Source of the DNA: Vibrio tasmaniensis
GTDB taxonomy: Bacteria; Pseudomonadota; Gammaproteobacteria; Enterobacterales; Vibrionaceae
Length of the DNA stretch: 64,000 nucleotides
Direction: 5' to 3'
Assembly (NCBI RefSeq): GCF_024347635.1
Contig: NZ_AP025511.1
Span: 1,178,001 to 1,242,000, forward strand
The number at the start of each line of letters is the position of its first letter. The first letter of the stretch is position 1. Shown in pieces: positions 43,515-52,110 of the stretch. The notes beneath the pieces are model-generated. The model worked only from the letters and a program-made list of their open reading frames with translations. It searched no databases and had not been told where the DNA came from. The position numbers were made by a program, and so were the translations under genes.

Positions 43515-44978
43515 TTGAAAGTAAGACGTAAGTATATCCTCAACTTTTCCATCGTGTTGGCCCTAGTATCTCTGGTCCTCTCTGCTATTCAATTTAACCG
43601 AACTAAAGAATCACTTTTAGAATCTAATCAATTCTTCTTCCGTACTATTGTAAACGCAAGCTACGACATCGTAGATACTACCGTTAACGAAGCGATTAAA
43701 ACCTATCTCAAAGGTGTGACTGATACTGTCGCTTCTCACACACTAGGTGTCACTCCAGAGCAAGAAGTTAAAGAAGTCATCCGAATTGCTAACGAATTAG
43801 TGATTGGAGAGTCAGGTTATATCTATTTGATGTCACCACAAGGTGTCCACCTGTATCATCCGTTTTTACAAGGGCAAAATCGCGCGCATTTAACCCATAT
43901 TCAAACGCAACTGACCTCAAAGTCTGGAATGACTCAGTATTCTCATGCTAATCCACATGAAGTCGGCAAGCGTGCGAAGGTCGCGTATTCAGTGAGGCTA
44001 CCGAGTGGTAATACATTGGTGGCGACCACTTATAAAGATGAACTCATGTACTTGGTCGATCTCGAAGCGCTTAAAGATAAACTAAGAAAGTATTCATATG
44101 GCGATAGTGGTTATGTATATATTGTTGATTTGCAAGGCGAGCTAGTCCTCCGACCCAATTTTGAACACGAACACTTGAAAGCCTTAATTGGTTATTCATC
44201 AGAGTTGCTCATCGATAAGGTCGTTGCTGAGCCTGAAGGGCATTTTAGTTACTCAATTTCAGATGACAACGGTACGACAAACAAAAACATTTTCTATAAG
44301 TTCTACCCATATCTGAATTGGATCATTTCTGCTGGAGTTTTGGAGCAAGAGCTCAATAAGAACCACAGTTTATTGCTAGTTAGTTTGATGACCTTGGTTA
44401 TAAGTTTGCTTAGCATCATCGCCGTTTTGGTGCTTTACCTGCGGCACCGTCATTTAAAGATCTTAGATGTAGCTAGCTTAGATTATCTTACGGGGTTGAG
44501 TAATCGGCGGGACTTTATTTCTCAGGTTAAGATGAGAATTTTAGAGTGTTCGCCTTATCCGTTAAAAGGTGTTGGTATCATTCTTCTAGATATTGACCAT
44601 TTTAAATCGGTAAACGATCTACACGGGCATAATGAAGGCGATAGAGTGATCTGTGCCGTTGCAAAAATATTGAAGCAATTTGCAAATGAAAATCGTCTAA
44701 TTGCTCGCTATGGCGGTGAGGAATTTATCTTTGTGACTTTTGATTGCAATGAATATCAATTGTACGAGTTGTCGGAAGAGCTTAGGCGTAGCGTCGAAAA
44801 AATTGAGGGGTTAGTGTTACCTGTAACGGTCAGTGTTGGGTGTCGCTATGCAAATGCACTGTTCCACATAGAAGGCACGATAGACCAAGCTGACAAAGCA
44901 CTTTATCAAGCGAAAAAGAATGGACGCAATAACACACAGGTATACAGAGAGAGTCAATATCGTATTGTCTGTCATTGA
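43515..44978 (+). CDS. Cache-domain diguanylate cyclase (GGEEF)
   Basis: A 487-residue membrane sensor with a TTG start (GAGG 5 nt upstream). Membrane segments at about 9-28 and 283-305 bracket a periplasmic dCache-like sensor with repeated GESGYIYLMSPQGVHLYHP and GDSGYVYIVDLQGELVLRP. The cytosolic GGDEF domain has GGEEF at 400-404, so it should make c-di-GMP. The inhibitory I-site (RxxD five residues before) reads NENR here, so product inhibition is probably lost. The stop is followed by an IS element that begins 43 bp later and splits its terminator. Confidence 0.93.
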   Translation: MKVRRKYILNFSIVLALVSLVLSAIQFNRTKESLLESNQFFFRTIVNASYDIVDTTVNEAIKTYLKGVTDTVASHTLGVTPEQEVKEVIRIANELVIGESGYIYLMSPQGVHLYHPFLQGQNRAHLTHIQTQLTSKSGMTQYSHANPHEVGKRAKVAYSVRLPSGNTLVATTYKDELMYLVDLEALKDKLRKYSYGDSGYVYIVDLQGELVLRPNFEHEHLKALIGYSSELLIDKVVAEPEGHFSYSISDDNGTTNKNIFYKFYPYLNWIISAGVLEQELNKNHSLLLVSLMTLVISLLSIIAVLVLYLRHRHLKILDVASLDYLTGLSNRRDFISQVKMRILECSPYPLKGVGIILLDIDHFKSVNDLHGHNEGDRVICAVAKILKQFANENRLIARYGGEEFIFVTFDCNEYQLYELSEELRRSVEKIEGLVLPVTVSVGCRYANALFHIEGTIDQADKALYQAKKNGRNNTQVYRESQYRIVCH

Positions 44979-45021
44979 AGTTGTCTAAAACTGATAAGCA
45001 TGAAAAAGCCCAAATAGAACG

Positions 45022-45045
45022 TGAACTGACCCCCAATAGTTGGAC
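45022..45045 (+). repeat. IS left terminal inverted repeat
   Basis: 24 bp beginning TGAACTGACCCCC and ending AGTTGGAC; the outer end of the IS and the transposase-binding site. Confidence 0.9.
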
Positions 45046-45067
45046 TCCAATTATTGGGGGTCTTTTT
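45028..45067 (+). terminator. Terminator-like hairpin inside the IS left end
   Basis: GACCCCCAATA (45028-45038) pairs perfectly with TATTGGGGGTC (45052-45062); inner bases also pair (TTGG/CCAA). It is followed at once by TTTTT and then the orfA ATG. It should stop transcription entering from the outside and so limit transposase made by read-through. Confidence 0.82.
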
Positions 45068-45577
45068 ATGTCCAAATATAGCCGAGAGCTAAAATGTATC
45101 ATTGCTAAACAATGTTTAGGTGGCGCGTCATCTCGCGATTTAGCAAAACAATATTCAATTTCTTCGAGACAGATACGGTATTGGGCTCAAGTCTTTGCCA
45201 TCCATGGTACTGATTCATTTTTACCCACTAAGCATGCTGCTACTGCTCAGACAAAACGAAAAGCATTGAATTTAATGTGGACGAATGAATGGTCTCTCAC
45301 GCACACTAGCGCAGTATTAAATCTCTCATCCCCTGGAATACTCTCTGTCTGGCTCAAACGATTTAATGAGCTCGGTATCAAGGGGCTCAAAATACGCCAT
45401 AAAGGAAGCCCCTCAATGAAACAGCAACCTCAACGTACCACTAAGCCTGATAATGAAATGACACTTGAGGAGCTAAGAGAGGAGTTGGTCTACTTACGAA
45501 CTGAGAATGCCGTTCTAAAAAAGTTGGAAGAGTTGGAGCAGGAAAAAAACCGTCGAACAAAGAAAAAGCGGTCATAG
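45068..45577 (+). CDS. IS3-family orfA (DNA-binding, frameshifts into orfB)
   Basis: A 169-residue protein starting at the ATG at 45068 (MSKYSRELKC); the open frame continues upstream across the IS end but that part is host sequence. Two HTH segments are visible (LGGASSRDLAKQYSISSRQIRYWAQVF and LTHTSAVLNLSSPGILSVWLKRF) and a C-terminal leucine-zipper-like stretch (LEELREELVYLRTENAVLKKLEEL). It binds the IS ends. A canonical -1 slippery site A AAA AAC lies at 45544-45550, near its end. Confidence 0.93.
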   Translation: MSKYSRELKCIIAKQCLGGASSRDLAKQYSISSRQIRYWAQVFAIHGTDSFLPTKHAATAQTKRKALNLMWTNEWSLTHTSAVLNLSSPGILSVWLKRFNELGIKGLKIRHKGSPSMKQQPQRTTKPDNEMTLEELREELVYLRTENAVLKKLEELEQEKNRRTKKKRS

Positions 45578-45603
45578 CTCTAACTCTTAAAGGCAAGTAT
45601 CCA

Positions 45604-46416
45604 TTGAAGCACTTACTGCAGACTCTACAGCTGGCAAAAAGTGTCTTTTATTATCAGGCTCAAACGAGCAAGCGCCCAAATAACTACGAACGTGAGCTGC
45701 GGTTGATAAAGTCAATTTATCATGAGCATAAGGGTCGATACGGCTACCGCCGTATTCACTTGGAACTAAAAAATCAGGGGTTCGCACTTAACCACAAAAC
45801 GGTTCAAAGGCTTATGGCTCAGCTCAATCTTAAATCGACGGTCAGGATTAAAAAGTATCGTTCATACCGAGGAGAATCTGGAACAGCTGCTCCTAACGTG
45901 CTTGAAAGAGATTTTAGTGCGACTCAACCCGATGAAAAGTGGGTAACGGATGTCACGGAGTTCAAAGTCAAAGAGCAGAAAGTATACTTGTCTCCCGTGG
46001 TCGACTTGTTTACTCAGGAAGTGGTTGCTTATAGAGTGGCCAAAAATGCCTGCTTGCCGCTTGTCACGGATATGCTGACGGAAGCCATATCAACGCTTAA
46101 ACCCAACTCAAAGCCAATTATACATAGCGATCAAGGTTGGCAATATCGCCATCGACAGTATCAGGAAAAGGTAGCGGAGAGTGGGTTAACGCAAAGTATG
46201 TCTAGAAAAGGTAACTGCTTGGATAATGCCGTTGCTGAAAACTTTTTTGCTTTACTCAAAACAGAGATGTATCACAATCAAAGCTTTGAAGATGCAGATG
46301 CTCTGATAGAGCAAATTAAAGAATACATCGAGTACTACAATACGAAACGTATAAAAGTGAAACTAAAAGGCCTGACTCCGATAGAATATCGAGCTCAGGC
46401 CTTGAAAGCCGCTTAA
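45604..46416 (+). CDS. IS3-family orfB, DDE integrase-type transposase domain
   Basis: A 270-residue catalytic part with a HTH_21-like YGYRRIHLELKNQGFALNHKTVQRLM and an rve integrase core. The DDE residues are Asp116 (TDVTEF), Asp176 (HSDQGW) and Glu212 (AVAENFF), i.e. the D-60-D-35-E spacing expected of IS3 transposases. The frame is open back past the slippery site, so the main product is probably the fused OrfAB made by -1 frameshifting; the TTG at 45604 may be used for orfB alone. Confidence 0.95.
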   Translation: MKHLLQTLQLAKSVFYYQAQTSKRPNNYERELRLIKSIYHEHKGRYGYRRIHLELKNQGFALNHKTVQRLMAQLNLKSTVRIKKYRSYRGESGTAAPNVLERDFSATQPDEKWVTDVTEFKVKEQKVYLSPVVDLFTQEVVAYRVAKNACLPLVTDMLTEAISTLKPNSKPIIHSDQGWQYRHRQYQEKVAESGLTQSMSRKGNCLDNAVAENFFALLKTEMYHNQSFEDADALIEQIKEYIEYYNTKRIKVKLKGLTPIEYRAQALKAA

Positions 46417-46423
46417 CAGAAAT

Positions 46424-46447
46424 GTCCAACTTTATGGGGTCACTTCA
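46424..46447 (-). repeat. IS right terminal inverted repeat
   Basis: 24 bp whose complement begins TGAAGTGACCCC and ends AGTTGGAC; pairs with the left repeat at 20 of 24 positions. Confidence 0.9.
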
Positions 46448-46497
46448 ACGTTTTATTTGGGCTTTTTTAGAATTGTTTGAAAGTGCTAGCCGTTAAT

Positions 46498-46752
46498 CTA
46501 AGCTTTTGCTGCTTTCATCGCTTCATTTTTTTTTTCCTTTTGCATTTTTGCAAGGAAGTAGATGTTCACACAAGCGATGAAACCGTTGGTTGCAACCACT
46601 GGCCATGCATCAATCATAACGCCGTATGCTGTGAATAGAGTACAGCCAACAAAGTTAAGGACACGCAGACGCACGATATCTTTCATTGTTAATGAAATTG
46701 CGACCATAATAGATGCCGCGTAACCTAAAATTTCAACCATATTGAATTCCAT
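46498..46752 (-). CDS. Small YgjV-like inner-membrane protein
   Basis: An 84-residue protein with three hydrophobic segments (VEILGYAASIMVAISLTM, LNFVGCTLFTAYGVMI, WPVVATNGFIACVNIYFLA) and a Lys-rich cytosolic tail. GAGGG 8 nt before the ATG supports this start. It matches the size and layout of short YgjV-type membrane proteins, often left unnamed. Function unknown. Confidence 0.75.
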   Translation of the reverse strand: MEFNMVEILGYAASIMVAISLTMKDIVRLRVLNFVGCTLFTAYGVMIDAWPVVATNGFIACVNIYFLAKMQKEKKNEAMKAAKA

Positions 46753-47020
46753 TGTGTGACCCTCTTAAATTTGCCGATGCTTTATCGGTACCAATTCTTC
46801 TCTTCATGAGATGATTGAGGAAGCTCCGTGCCCCGAATGGTTTGGTTATGTTTAACTAAGCTTACTATACCGAGTCTATTTCTGTGGTTAAACCCCCAAA
46901 ATGAGTAGAAGTGAAGGTTAGCGATTACGCAAACGTTTAATGATCTTTCTATTAATATAATTACTGTTTATGTTGAAGGTCAAATTGATAATTATTCTTG
47001 TATAGGAAAGGAAGCCGCGA

Positions 47021-47605
47021 ATGATAAAACGATTCATATGTGCAACAAAAGGCGTAAATAAAGTCGCGTTGTTGGCTTTGATAGCGATTGGACTGACAGC
47101 GTGTACAACCAATGAAACGACTCCAACTCACAATTATGGCGTGGTGACCAGTGGTGACTTTGATTTCATGAAGCATGGGGTAGTCACGTACTCATGGCAT
47201 CCCGAATCAGAGCAAGTGTACCTTTCTGAAAAATATGACAAGACGGTCGTCACTGATCTTGTACGCGAAGCGATTAAAGAACAACTTTCATTGAAAGGTT
47301 ATCAGTTGAAATCCGGGGCTGGTGATGTCGTAGTGGGTTTTGGATTAGCTGAAGAATCTGAACTGAACGATGAATCGATCTTTGATGCGATTCAGCTATC
47401 TACAGGTGTGCCATTTTATAGTGATGATGGAAAGGTAAGCGAGAAAGGGTCTTTGTATATTGCTTTTTTTGTTCCTAATTCGGAAGTTATACAGTGGCAA
47501 GCACTGGCGCAGTCCGGTATCCAACCTGATTTAGAGCCGAGCGAAAGCAAACAGCGGGTTATGGGCTTTGTTGATATGCTATTTAAACGTATGCCTCAGA
47601 GGTAA
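47021..47605 (+). CDS. DUF4136-type lipoprotein
   Basis: A 194-residue lipoprotein with lipobox LTAC (Cys28). The mature part has TYSWHPES...LVREAIKEQLSLKGYQLKSGAGDVVVGFGLAEE and a later QWQALAQSGIQPDLEPSESKQRVMGFVDMLFKRMP, the pattern of DUF4136 proteins. It should be anchored in an envelope membrane facing the periplasm. No function known. Confidence 0.83.
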   Translation: MIKRFICATKGVNKVALLALIAIGLTACTTNETTPTHNYGVVTSGDFDFMKHGVVTYSWHPESEQVYLSEKYDKTVVTDLVREAIKEQLSLKGYQLKSGAGDVVVGFGLAEESELNDESIFDAIQLSTGVPFYSDDGKVSEKGSLYIAFFVPNSEVIQWQALAQSGIQPDLEPSESKQRVMGFVDMLFKRMPQR

Positions 47606-47748
47606 GGAGAAGTATTGAATGTATTCATTGAGTCAATCATTCTTGTATAAAAAACGGACTGATCGCAGATTATACTTTTTTATTTGTAACGAACCGTACA
47701 AATACGTAAAGCAACGTAAAGTTCGCGCTTCTTTTGCTAGCATTTGTC

Positions 47749-47754
47749 TATACT
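47749..47754 (+). promoter_or_regulatory. Possible -10 box for the carboxypeptidase gene
   Basis: TATACT lies 30 bp before the ATG at 47784. No strong -35 is visible 17 bp upstream, so this is a weak call. Confidence 0.35.
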
Positions 47755-47783
47755 GAACAAAACGTTAACTTAGGTTTGATTCA

Positions 47784-48968
47784 ATGAAACGGTTCTCAAA
47801 ATACTCTCTCCCTCTATTAAGTATGTTCATTGTAAGTAGCGCAGCGATGGTAACGAATAATGCTGTCGCGGCACCTTCTATAGTACCAAGCCCACCTAGC
47901 CTAGGCGCAAAAGGGTATGTGTTAATTGATTTTAATTCCGGTGATGTGCTGGTAGAAAAAAACGCGCACACTAAGTTAAACCCAGCGAGTTTAACCAAGC
48001 TTATGACCAGTTATGTGGCTGGGCAAGAGATGAAACGTGGCAACATTTCTGCTGATGATCAGGTGCGAATCAGCGAAAACGCATGGGCGAAAAACTTCCC
48101 TGATTCTTCAAAAATGTTCATCGAAGTGAACACTGATGTCGCGATGATGGATCTTTACCGCGGCTTGATTATTCAATCTGGTAACGATGCGAGTGTTGCG
48201 ATTGCAGAACATGTTGCAGGTTCACAAGATGCATTTGTTGACTTGATGAACTCTTGGGCGGCTTCGCTAAAACTGGAAAATACCCATTTTGCGAATGCAC
48301 ATGGTTTAGATGCGGATGATCTCTATTCAACTCCTTATGATATCGCTCTATTAGGCCGTGCAATTATTCGCGATTTACCGGATGTGTATGGTTTATACAG
48401 CGAACGCTCGTTTAGCTACAACAAGATAACCCAACACAACCGCAATGGCTTGTTACGTGATAGAAGCTTGACGGTCGATGGCATGAAAACAGGCTACACC
48501 TCTGGTGCAGGCTATAGTTTAGCGAGTTCGGCGACACAAGGTGAGATGAGACTTATTGCGGTTGTGATGGGCGCATCAAGCGTTAAGAGCCGTGAGTCAG
48601 ACAGCAAACAATTGCTGAGCTATGGTTTTCGTTTCTTCGATACGCTAAACCCTCATCAAGGAGGTGACCAAGTCGCTGAAGAGAAGGTGTGGTTTGGTGC
48701 TCAAGATACGTTGAAGCTAGGCGTTGCAGAAGATACGTTTATTACGCTGCCTAAGTCAGACAGTAAAAAGTTAACGGCATCGATTGAATTGATATCTGAA
48801 CTGAAAGCCCCGATTTCAGAAGGCCAAACCCTAGGCGTTGTTCATTACACCGTTGATGGTGAAGATGTTCAAACTCAACCTTTGATCGCGTTGGAAGCGG
48901 TAGAGCAGGCTGGCTTGTTCAAACGCTTGATGGACTACGTAAAGCTATTTTTCGCTAGTCTGTTCTAA
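47784..48968 (+). CDS. dacA: D-alanyl-D-alanine carboxypeptidase (PBP5/6 type)
   Basis: A 394-residue low-molecular-mass penicillin-binding protein. A signal peptide (ending near AVAAP) is followed by the three active-site motifs: Ser69-Leu-Thr-Lys72, Ser132-Gly-Asn134 and Lys235-Thr-Gly. A PBP5_C-type beta domain follows (about 285-375), and the C-terminal amphipathic helix (AGLFKRLMDYVKLFFASLF) anchors it to the inner membrane. It trims the terminal D-Ala from peptidoglycan pentapeptides. The name is by family. Confidence 0.92.
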   Translation: MKRFSKYSLPLLSMFIVSSAAMVTNNAVAAPSIVPSPPSLGAKGYVLIDFNSGDVLVEKNAHTKLNPASLTKLMTSYVAGQEMKRGNISADDQVRISENAWAKNFPDSSKMFIEVNTDVAMMDLYRGLIIQSGNDASVAIAEHVAGSQDAFVDLMNSWAASLKLENTHFANAHGLDADDLYSTPYDIALLGRAIIRDLPDVYGLYSERSFSYNKITQHNRNGLLRDRSLTVDGMKTGYTSGAGYSLASSATQGEMRLIAVVMGASSVKSRESDSKQLLSYGFRFFDTLNPHQGGDQVAEEKVWFGAQDTLKLGVAEDTFITLPKSDSKKLTASIELISELKAPISEGQTLGVVHYTVDGEDVQTQPLIALEAVEQAGLFKRLMDYVKLFFASLF

Positions 48969-49015
48969 ATTGAGATAGTGGCGACAAGTCGCGATGGAAA
49001 ACCATAAATAGTATG

Positions 49016-49047
49016 GGCGTTGTGAGTAAATCACAGCGCCTATTTTT
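49016..49047 (+). terminator. Terminator of the carboxypeptidase gene
   Basis: GGCGTTGTGA pairs with TCACAGCGCC (one G-U pair) around a 5-nt loop, then TATTTTTA. Confidence 0.85.
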
Positions 49048-49144
49048 ATTTCTACATCAATCAAAACACTGCGCCGCACTATCTTTATTAGCCGTAGCGG
49101 TCGGTTTCGATTACTATACGCAAAATTTAGCAGCGTAGTCACTT

Positions 49145-49438
49145 ATGACGATTGAGATAAAGAACGTAACCGAACCCGAAGTAACATGTGCTAATTGTCA
49201 GGCATGCTGTTGCCGTTTAGAGGTTATGATCATCACAGATACAGGCGTACCTGAAGAGCATATCGCTTATGACGAATGGGGCGGCGAAACGATGTTGCGG
49301 CTCGACGACGGTTGGTGTTCTGCTGTAGATAGAGAAACACTGATGTGTACTATTTACGAAAACCGACCTTGGATCTGTCGTGAATTCGAAATGGCCTCTT
49401 TTGAATGTGTTGATCAGCGCAAAGATGTAATGGGCTAA
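49145..49438 (+). CDS. YkgJ-family Cys-cluster protein
   Basis: A 97-residue protein with the family cysteines: Cys15, Cys18, Cys21-Cys22 and Cys23 in CANCQACCCRLEV, then CSAVDRETLMCTIYENRPWICREFEM. They probably bind zinc or an Fe-S centre. Function of the family is unclear. It is a single short gene. Confidence 0.85.
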   Translation: MTIEIKNVTEPEVTCANCQACCCRLEVMIITDTGVPEEHIAYDEWGGETMLRLDDGWCSAVDRETLMCTIYENRPWICREFEMASFECVDQRKDVMG

Positions 49439-49497
49439 GTGTCTGCAACATTGACGTTAGTAACGAAAGTACGCTACCGAGCTGTGATAAGCACATT

Positions 49498-49548
49498 AAA
49501 AAATTAAATTTCAGGGTTCTATATCTCAAGCAGATTTAGAACCCTGAA
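49498..49548 (-). terminator. Terminator of the pseudouridine synthase gene (minus strand)
   Basis: A 12-bp perfect stem (TTCAGGGTTCTA / TAGAACCCTGAA, arms 49510-49521 and 49537-49548); read on the minus strand it is followed by a T-rich tail. Confidence 0.72.
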
Positions 49549-49622
49549 GCGTTTAACGAGACAAGAACTTTTATGGGACAAAAATTTTAGTGCGGTAATA
49601 GTTTTAGCATGATAAGAACAGC

Positions 49623-51314
49623 TTAAAACTCTGACGGTACTTCAAACTCGATCCATTCACCGGTTGTTGGGTGAATCAGTTTTAAGTAACCAGCGTGAAG
49701 GTGTAAGCGCTCACGTTTGTAACCATAGAGATCATCACCACGAATCGGTACACCAAGGCCTAATGGATGAGCACAGTGCACACGCAGCTGATGTGTGCGT
49801 CCTGTTTTAGGGTACAAGTGAACCTTGGTTTTGCCATTGTTGGTGCTAACCGCATGCCAATGGGTCTCTGCGTTTCGGCCGTGTTTATGACAAACCAGTT
49901 GTCTTGGTCTGTCGGTGATGTCGCCGCGCAAGGGCAGGCTGATATCGCCAGATTCACCGTGGATTTCGCCATCTAACAGAGCTGTATATCGTTTCTCTAC
50001 TGTTCTATCAATGAATTGCTTCTGGATGTGTTTATTGGACTCTGCGGTCAGCGCCAAGATCAATAAGCCTGACGTCGACATGTCCAATCGATGGATAATC
50101 AAAGGGCCTGTTGCATCGGGATAACGCGCTTTAATACGGGTATAAACAGAGTCTTCGATAAACTTACCAGGAACCGACAAGAACTCCTCGGGTTTATTCA
50201 CCACCACGATCTCGTCGTCTTCATAGACAATATCAAACGACTTACCAACTGCAGGATTCACGATAAGCGGGTTATCTTCTAATTCGATGCCGTTTAGCTG
50301 GTGGTCGAGGATCTCGAAGCTTTTACTTTGGCAAACCGGGTACAGGTTTGCGTGCTGGCGAATGACAGCCGTTGGAGGCAATCCCCACCAAAACTCAGAC
50401 AAAGCTAATGGTTTAAATCCGTGTTCAAAAGCAAAATTAAGCAGCTTAGGTAGGCAACAGTCGCCAGAGCCTTCAAGAGCGTCTTTGCCATCTAACAATT
50501 CAAGCAGGTTCTTTGATTCGAGAGCTTGGTTGATAAAGCGATAATGAGACAACCGTTGCGCTTCTAATTCGGCTGAGATCGCTTGGTACTCTTGCTTGCG
50601 GATCTTGAGTTCGCTTTCGATAGCATCAACTTGCGACTGGCGTTCTGCGATCTTTTGTTTCCACTCTATTCTAAGTGCTTTTAAGTCGCGTTTCTCTTGG
50701 CTGCTTTGATTGCCTAACTGTTTAAGCAGGTCAGCGGCTGAATCAAGATTCCCCAACGCTTTCTCTTGATTAGCTTTTTCTCTTAGAACCGTACGCTCAG
50801 CCTTGTTGGCAGCCATTGCGATCTGAAATGCTTCAACTGCTTTACTCGCATCGTTTTTGAGTTCATTTAGGCTTGACGTCAAATCATCTAGGTTATGAGT
50901 TTTTTCTAGGTTCGTAATGTCATTGACTAAGGTTGCTTGCTTGACTAAGCCTTGCGTGTTTTGGACTTGAAACTGTTGCCCATCAAAAGCAGAAGGAACA
51001 AAGGTGATACTGGTTAGCTGAGAGGCGAGTGAAGAATCTAACTGCAAACCTGAAAATGCAGAAAGGTAGCCTAGCTCTTGAGTTGTTGGATCCTGAACAA
51101 GAAGTACGGCATAGAGGTTGCCTTGCGATGTTTCATTCACACCGCAGTCGAGTAATGACTGCTGAAGTTGCTGCATGGCAAACTCACACGTTGGATGTGG
51201 TGTGTAGTAGTACGGAAACGTAAAACGAGTCGGTAGCGGTAAGTCTACATTCGTATTGTCGTTTTTTAGGTGCAGTGGTGTGTATTGAGCAAGGTTTGCT
51301 GACATGAAGATCAA
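49623..51314 (-). CDS. RluA-family pseudouridine synthase with long coiled-coil N-terminal part
   Basis: A 563-residue protein. The C-terminal part (about 325-563) is a RluA-type catalytic domain with HRLDMSTSG, in which Asp411 is the catalytic residue, and RTHQLRVHCAHPLG near 510. The N-terminal 320 or so residues are unusual for RluA (about 220-320 residues in total): a DPTTQELGYLSAF domain, a charged coiled coil (about 150-260) and a WWGLPPTA segment. It isomerises uridine in a structured RNA. Which RNA, and what the N-terminal part does, I cannot say. Confidence 0.88.
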   Translation of the reverse strand: MIFMSANLAQYTPLHLKNDNTNVDLPLPTRFTFPYYYTPHPTCEFAMQQLQQSLLDCGVNETSQGNLYAVLLVQDPTTQELGYLSAFSGLQLDSSLASQLTSITFVPSAFDGQQFQVQNTQGLVKQATLVNDITNLEKTHNLDDLTSSLNELKNDASKAVEAFQIAMAANKAERTVLREKANQEKALGNLDSAADLLKQLGNQSSQEKRDLKALRIEWKQKIAERQSQVDAIESELKIRKQEYQAISAELEAQRLSHYRFINQALESKNLLELLDGKDALEGSGDCCLPKLLNFAFEHGFKPLALSEFWWGLPPTAVIRQHANLYPVCQSKSFEILDHQLNGIELEDNPLIVNPAVGKSFDIVYEDDEIVVVNKPEEFLSVPGKFIEDSVYTRIKARYPDATGPLIIHRLDMSTSGLLILALTAESNKHIQKQFIDRTVEKRYTALLDGEIHGESGDISLPLRGDITDRPRQLVCHKHGRNAETHWHAVSTNNGKTKVHLYPKTGRTHQLRVHCAHPLGLGVPIRGDDLYGYKRERLHLHAGYLKLIHPTTGEWIEFEVPSEF

Positions 51315-51455
51315 ACTCTATGGCTGTTCAGTTAGAGTTCGGTATTGTTGTCGAAATGAAGGCAAATGAGAAGCCAAAGCGAAAGATAAATCGGCTTTGG
51401 CTTCATTTAGTTGCTTGTGCCTATCCTAAGCGCGCAGAGCTTGATTGAAACTCGA

Positions 51456-52076
51456 TCAGTTCGAGTGTTCTAGCTCTAGTTGCTCGGCTTTTTGGTAAGC
51501 AGGGTGGCTCGTTAAAAGATCACCGTATTTAGCAATGTTAGGGTAGAGCGCAGTGGCACCGAAGTTACCCACGATTTCTACGATGAACGACATCATGAAA
51601 TCGGCACCCGTCAGAGTATCAGCAACAAGGTAAGTTTTACCTTCAAGTGCTTCGTTGACAAAGGTTAGGATCTTTTGGTTTTCATCATCAGCGTAGCCGC
51701 CAAGGAAATTAGTCTCGCAACCGTCTTTCATCACAAAGATTTTAAGTAGCATTGGCAGGATACCAGAGCTTTCAGCGAAGTGAAGCCACTGTGAGTATTC
51801 CACGTAGTCAGCGGTGCCGCGCATTGGTGCGAACTTACCTTGACCGTATTTATCGATTAGGTACTCGGTGATAGCACCAGATTCGCTGATCACAACACCA
51901 TCGTCTTCAATAACCGGAGATTTACCAAGAGGGTGAACGGACTTCAATTCTGGTGGTGCTAGAAACGTTACACTGTCTCGTTGGTATGGTTTGATTTGAT
52001 AATCAACACCAAGCTCTTCCAGTAGCCAGATGATTCGTTTTGAGCGAGATTTGTTTAGGTGATGCAAAATAATCAT
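51456..52076 (-). CDS. Glutathione S-transferase family protein
   Basis: A 206-residue GST. The N-terminal thioredoxin-like domain is ILHHLNKSRSKRIIWLLEELGVDY with the cis-Pro segment GKSPVIEDDG and ESGAITEYLIDKYG; the C-terminal helical domain follows (YLVADTLTGADFMMSF). It conjugates glutathione to electrophiles in the cytosol. It lies 34 bp downstream of the reductase gene and shares the TetR-controlled promoter. Confidence 0.9.
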   Translation of the reverse strand: MIILHHLNKSRSKRIIWLLEELGVDYQIKPYQRDSVTFLAPPELKSVHPLGKSPVIEDDGVVISESGAITEYLIDKYGQGKFAPMRGTADYVEYSQWLHFAESSGILPMLLKIFVMKDGCETNFLGGYADDENQKILTFVNEALEGKTYLVADTLTGADFMMSFIVEIVGNFGATALYPNIAKYGDLLTSHPAYQKAEQLELEHSN

Positions 52077-52110
52077 GATTTTACCTAGTTAACTGGTTTA
52101 GTTTTTAAAT

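Larger units (their letters stand above)
45022..46447 (+). mobile_element. Complete IS3-family (IS150-group) insertion sequence, 1426 bp
   Basis: Terminal inverted repeats (45022-45045 and 46424-46447) agree at 20 of 24 positions, starting TGAA and ending TTCA as in IS3-family elements. A 3-bp target repeat ACG flanks it (45019-45021 and 46448-46450). Two overlapping-phase genes, orfA and orfB, with a -1 frameshift site make the transposase, and the DDE triad is intact. Nothing in it looks decayed, so it may be recent or active. The subgroup is called from gene sizes and the orfA HTH arrangement. Confidence 0.95.
45003..46468 (+). other. Terminator hairpin of the diguanylate cyclase gene, split by IS insertion
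   Basis: The left arm AAAAAGCCCAAATA (45003-45016) and the right arm TATTTGGGCTTTTT (46454-46467) are perfect 14-bp complements. Removing the IS and one copy of its 3-bp target repeat restores a hairpin with an 8-nt loop GAACGTTT and a T run. The IS therefore inserted into the loop of a Rho-independent terminator. Confidence 0.88.
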
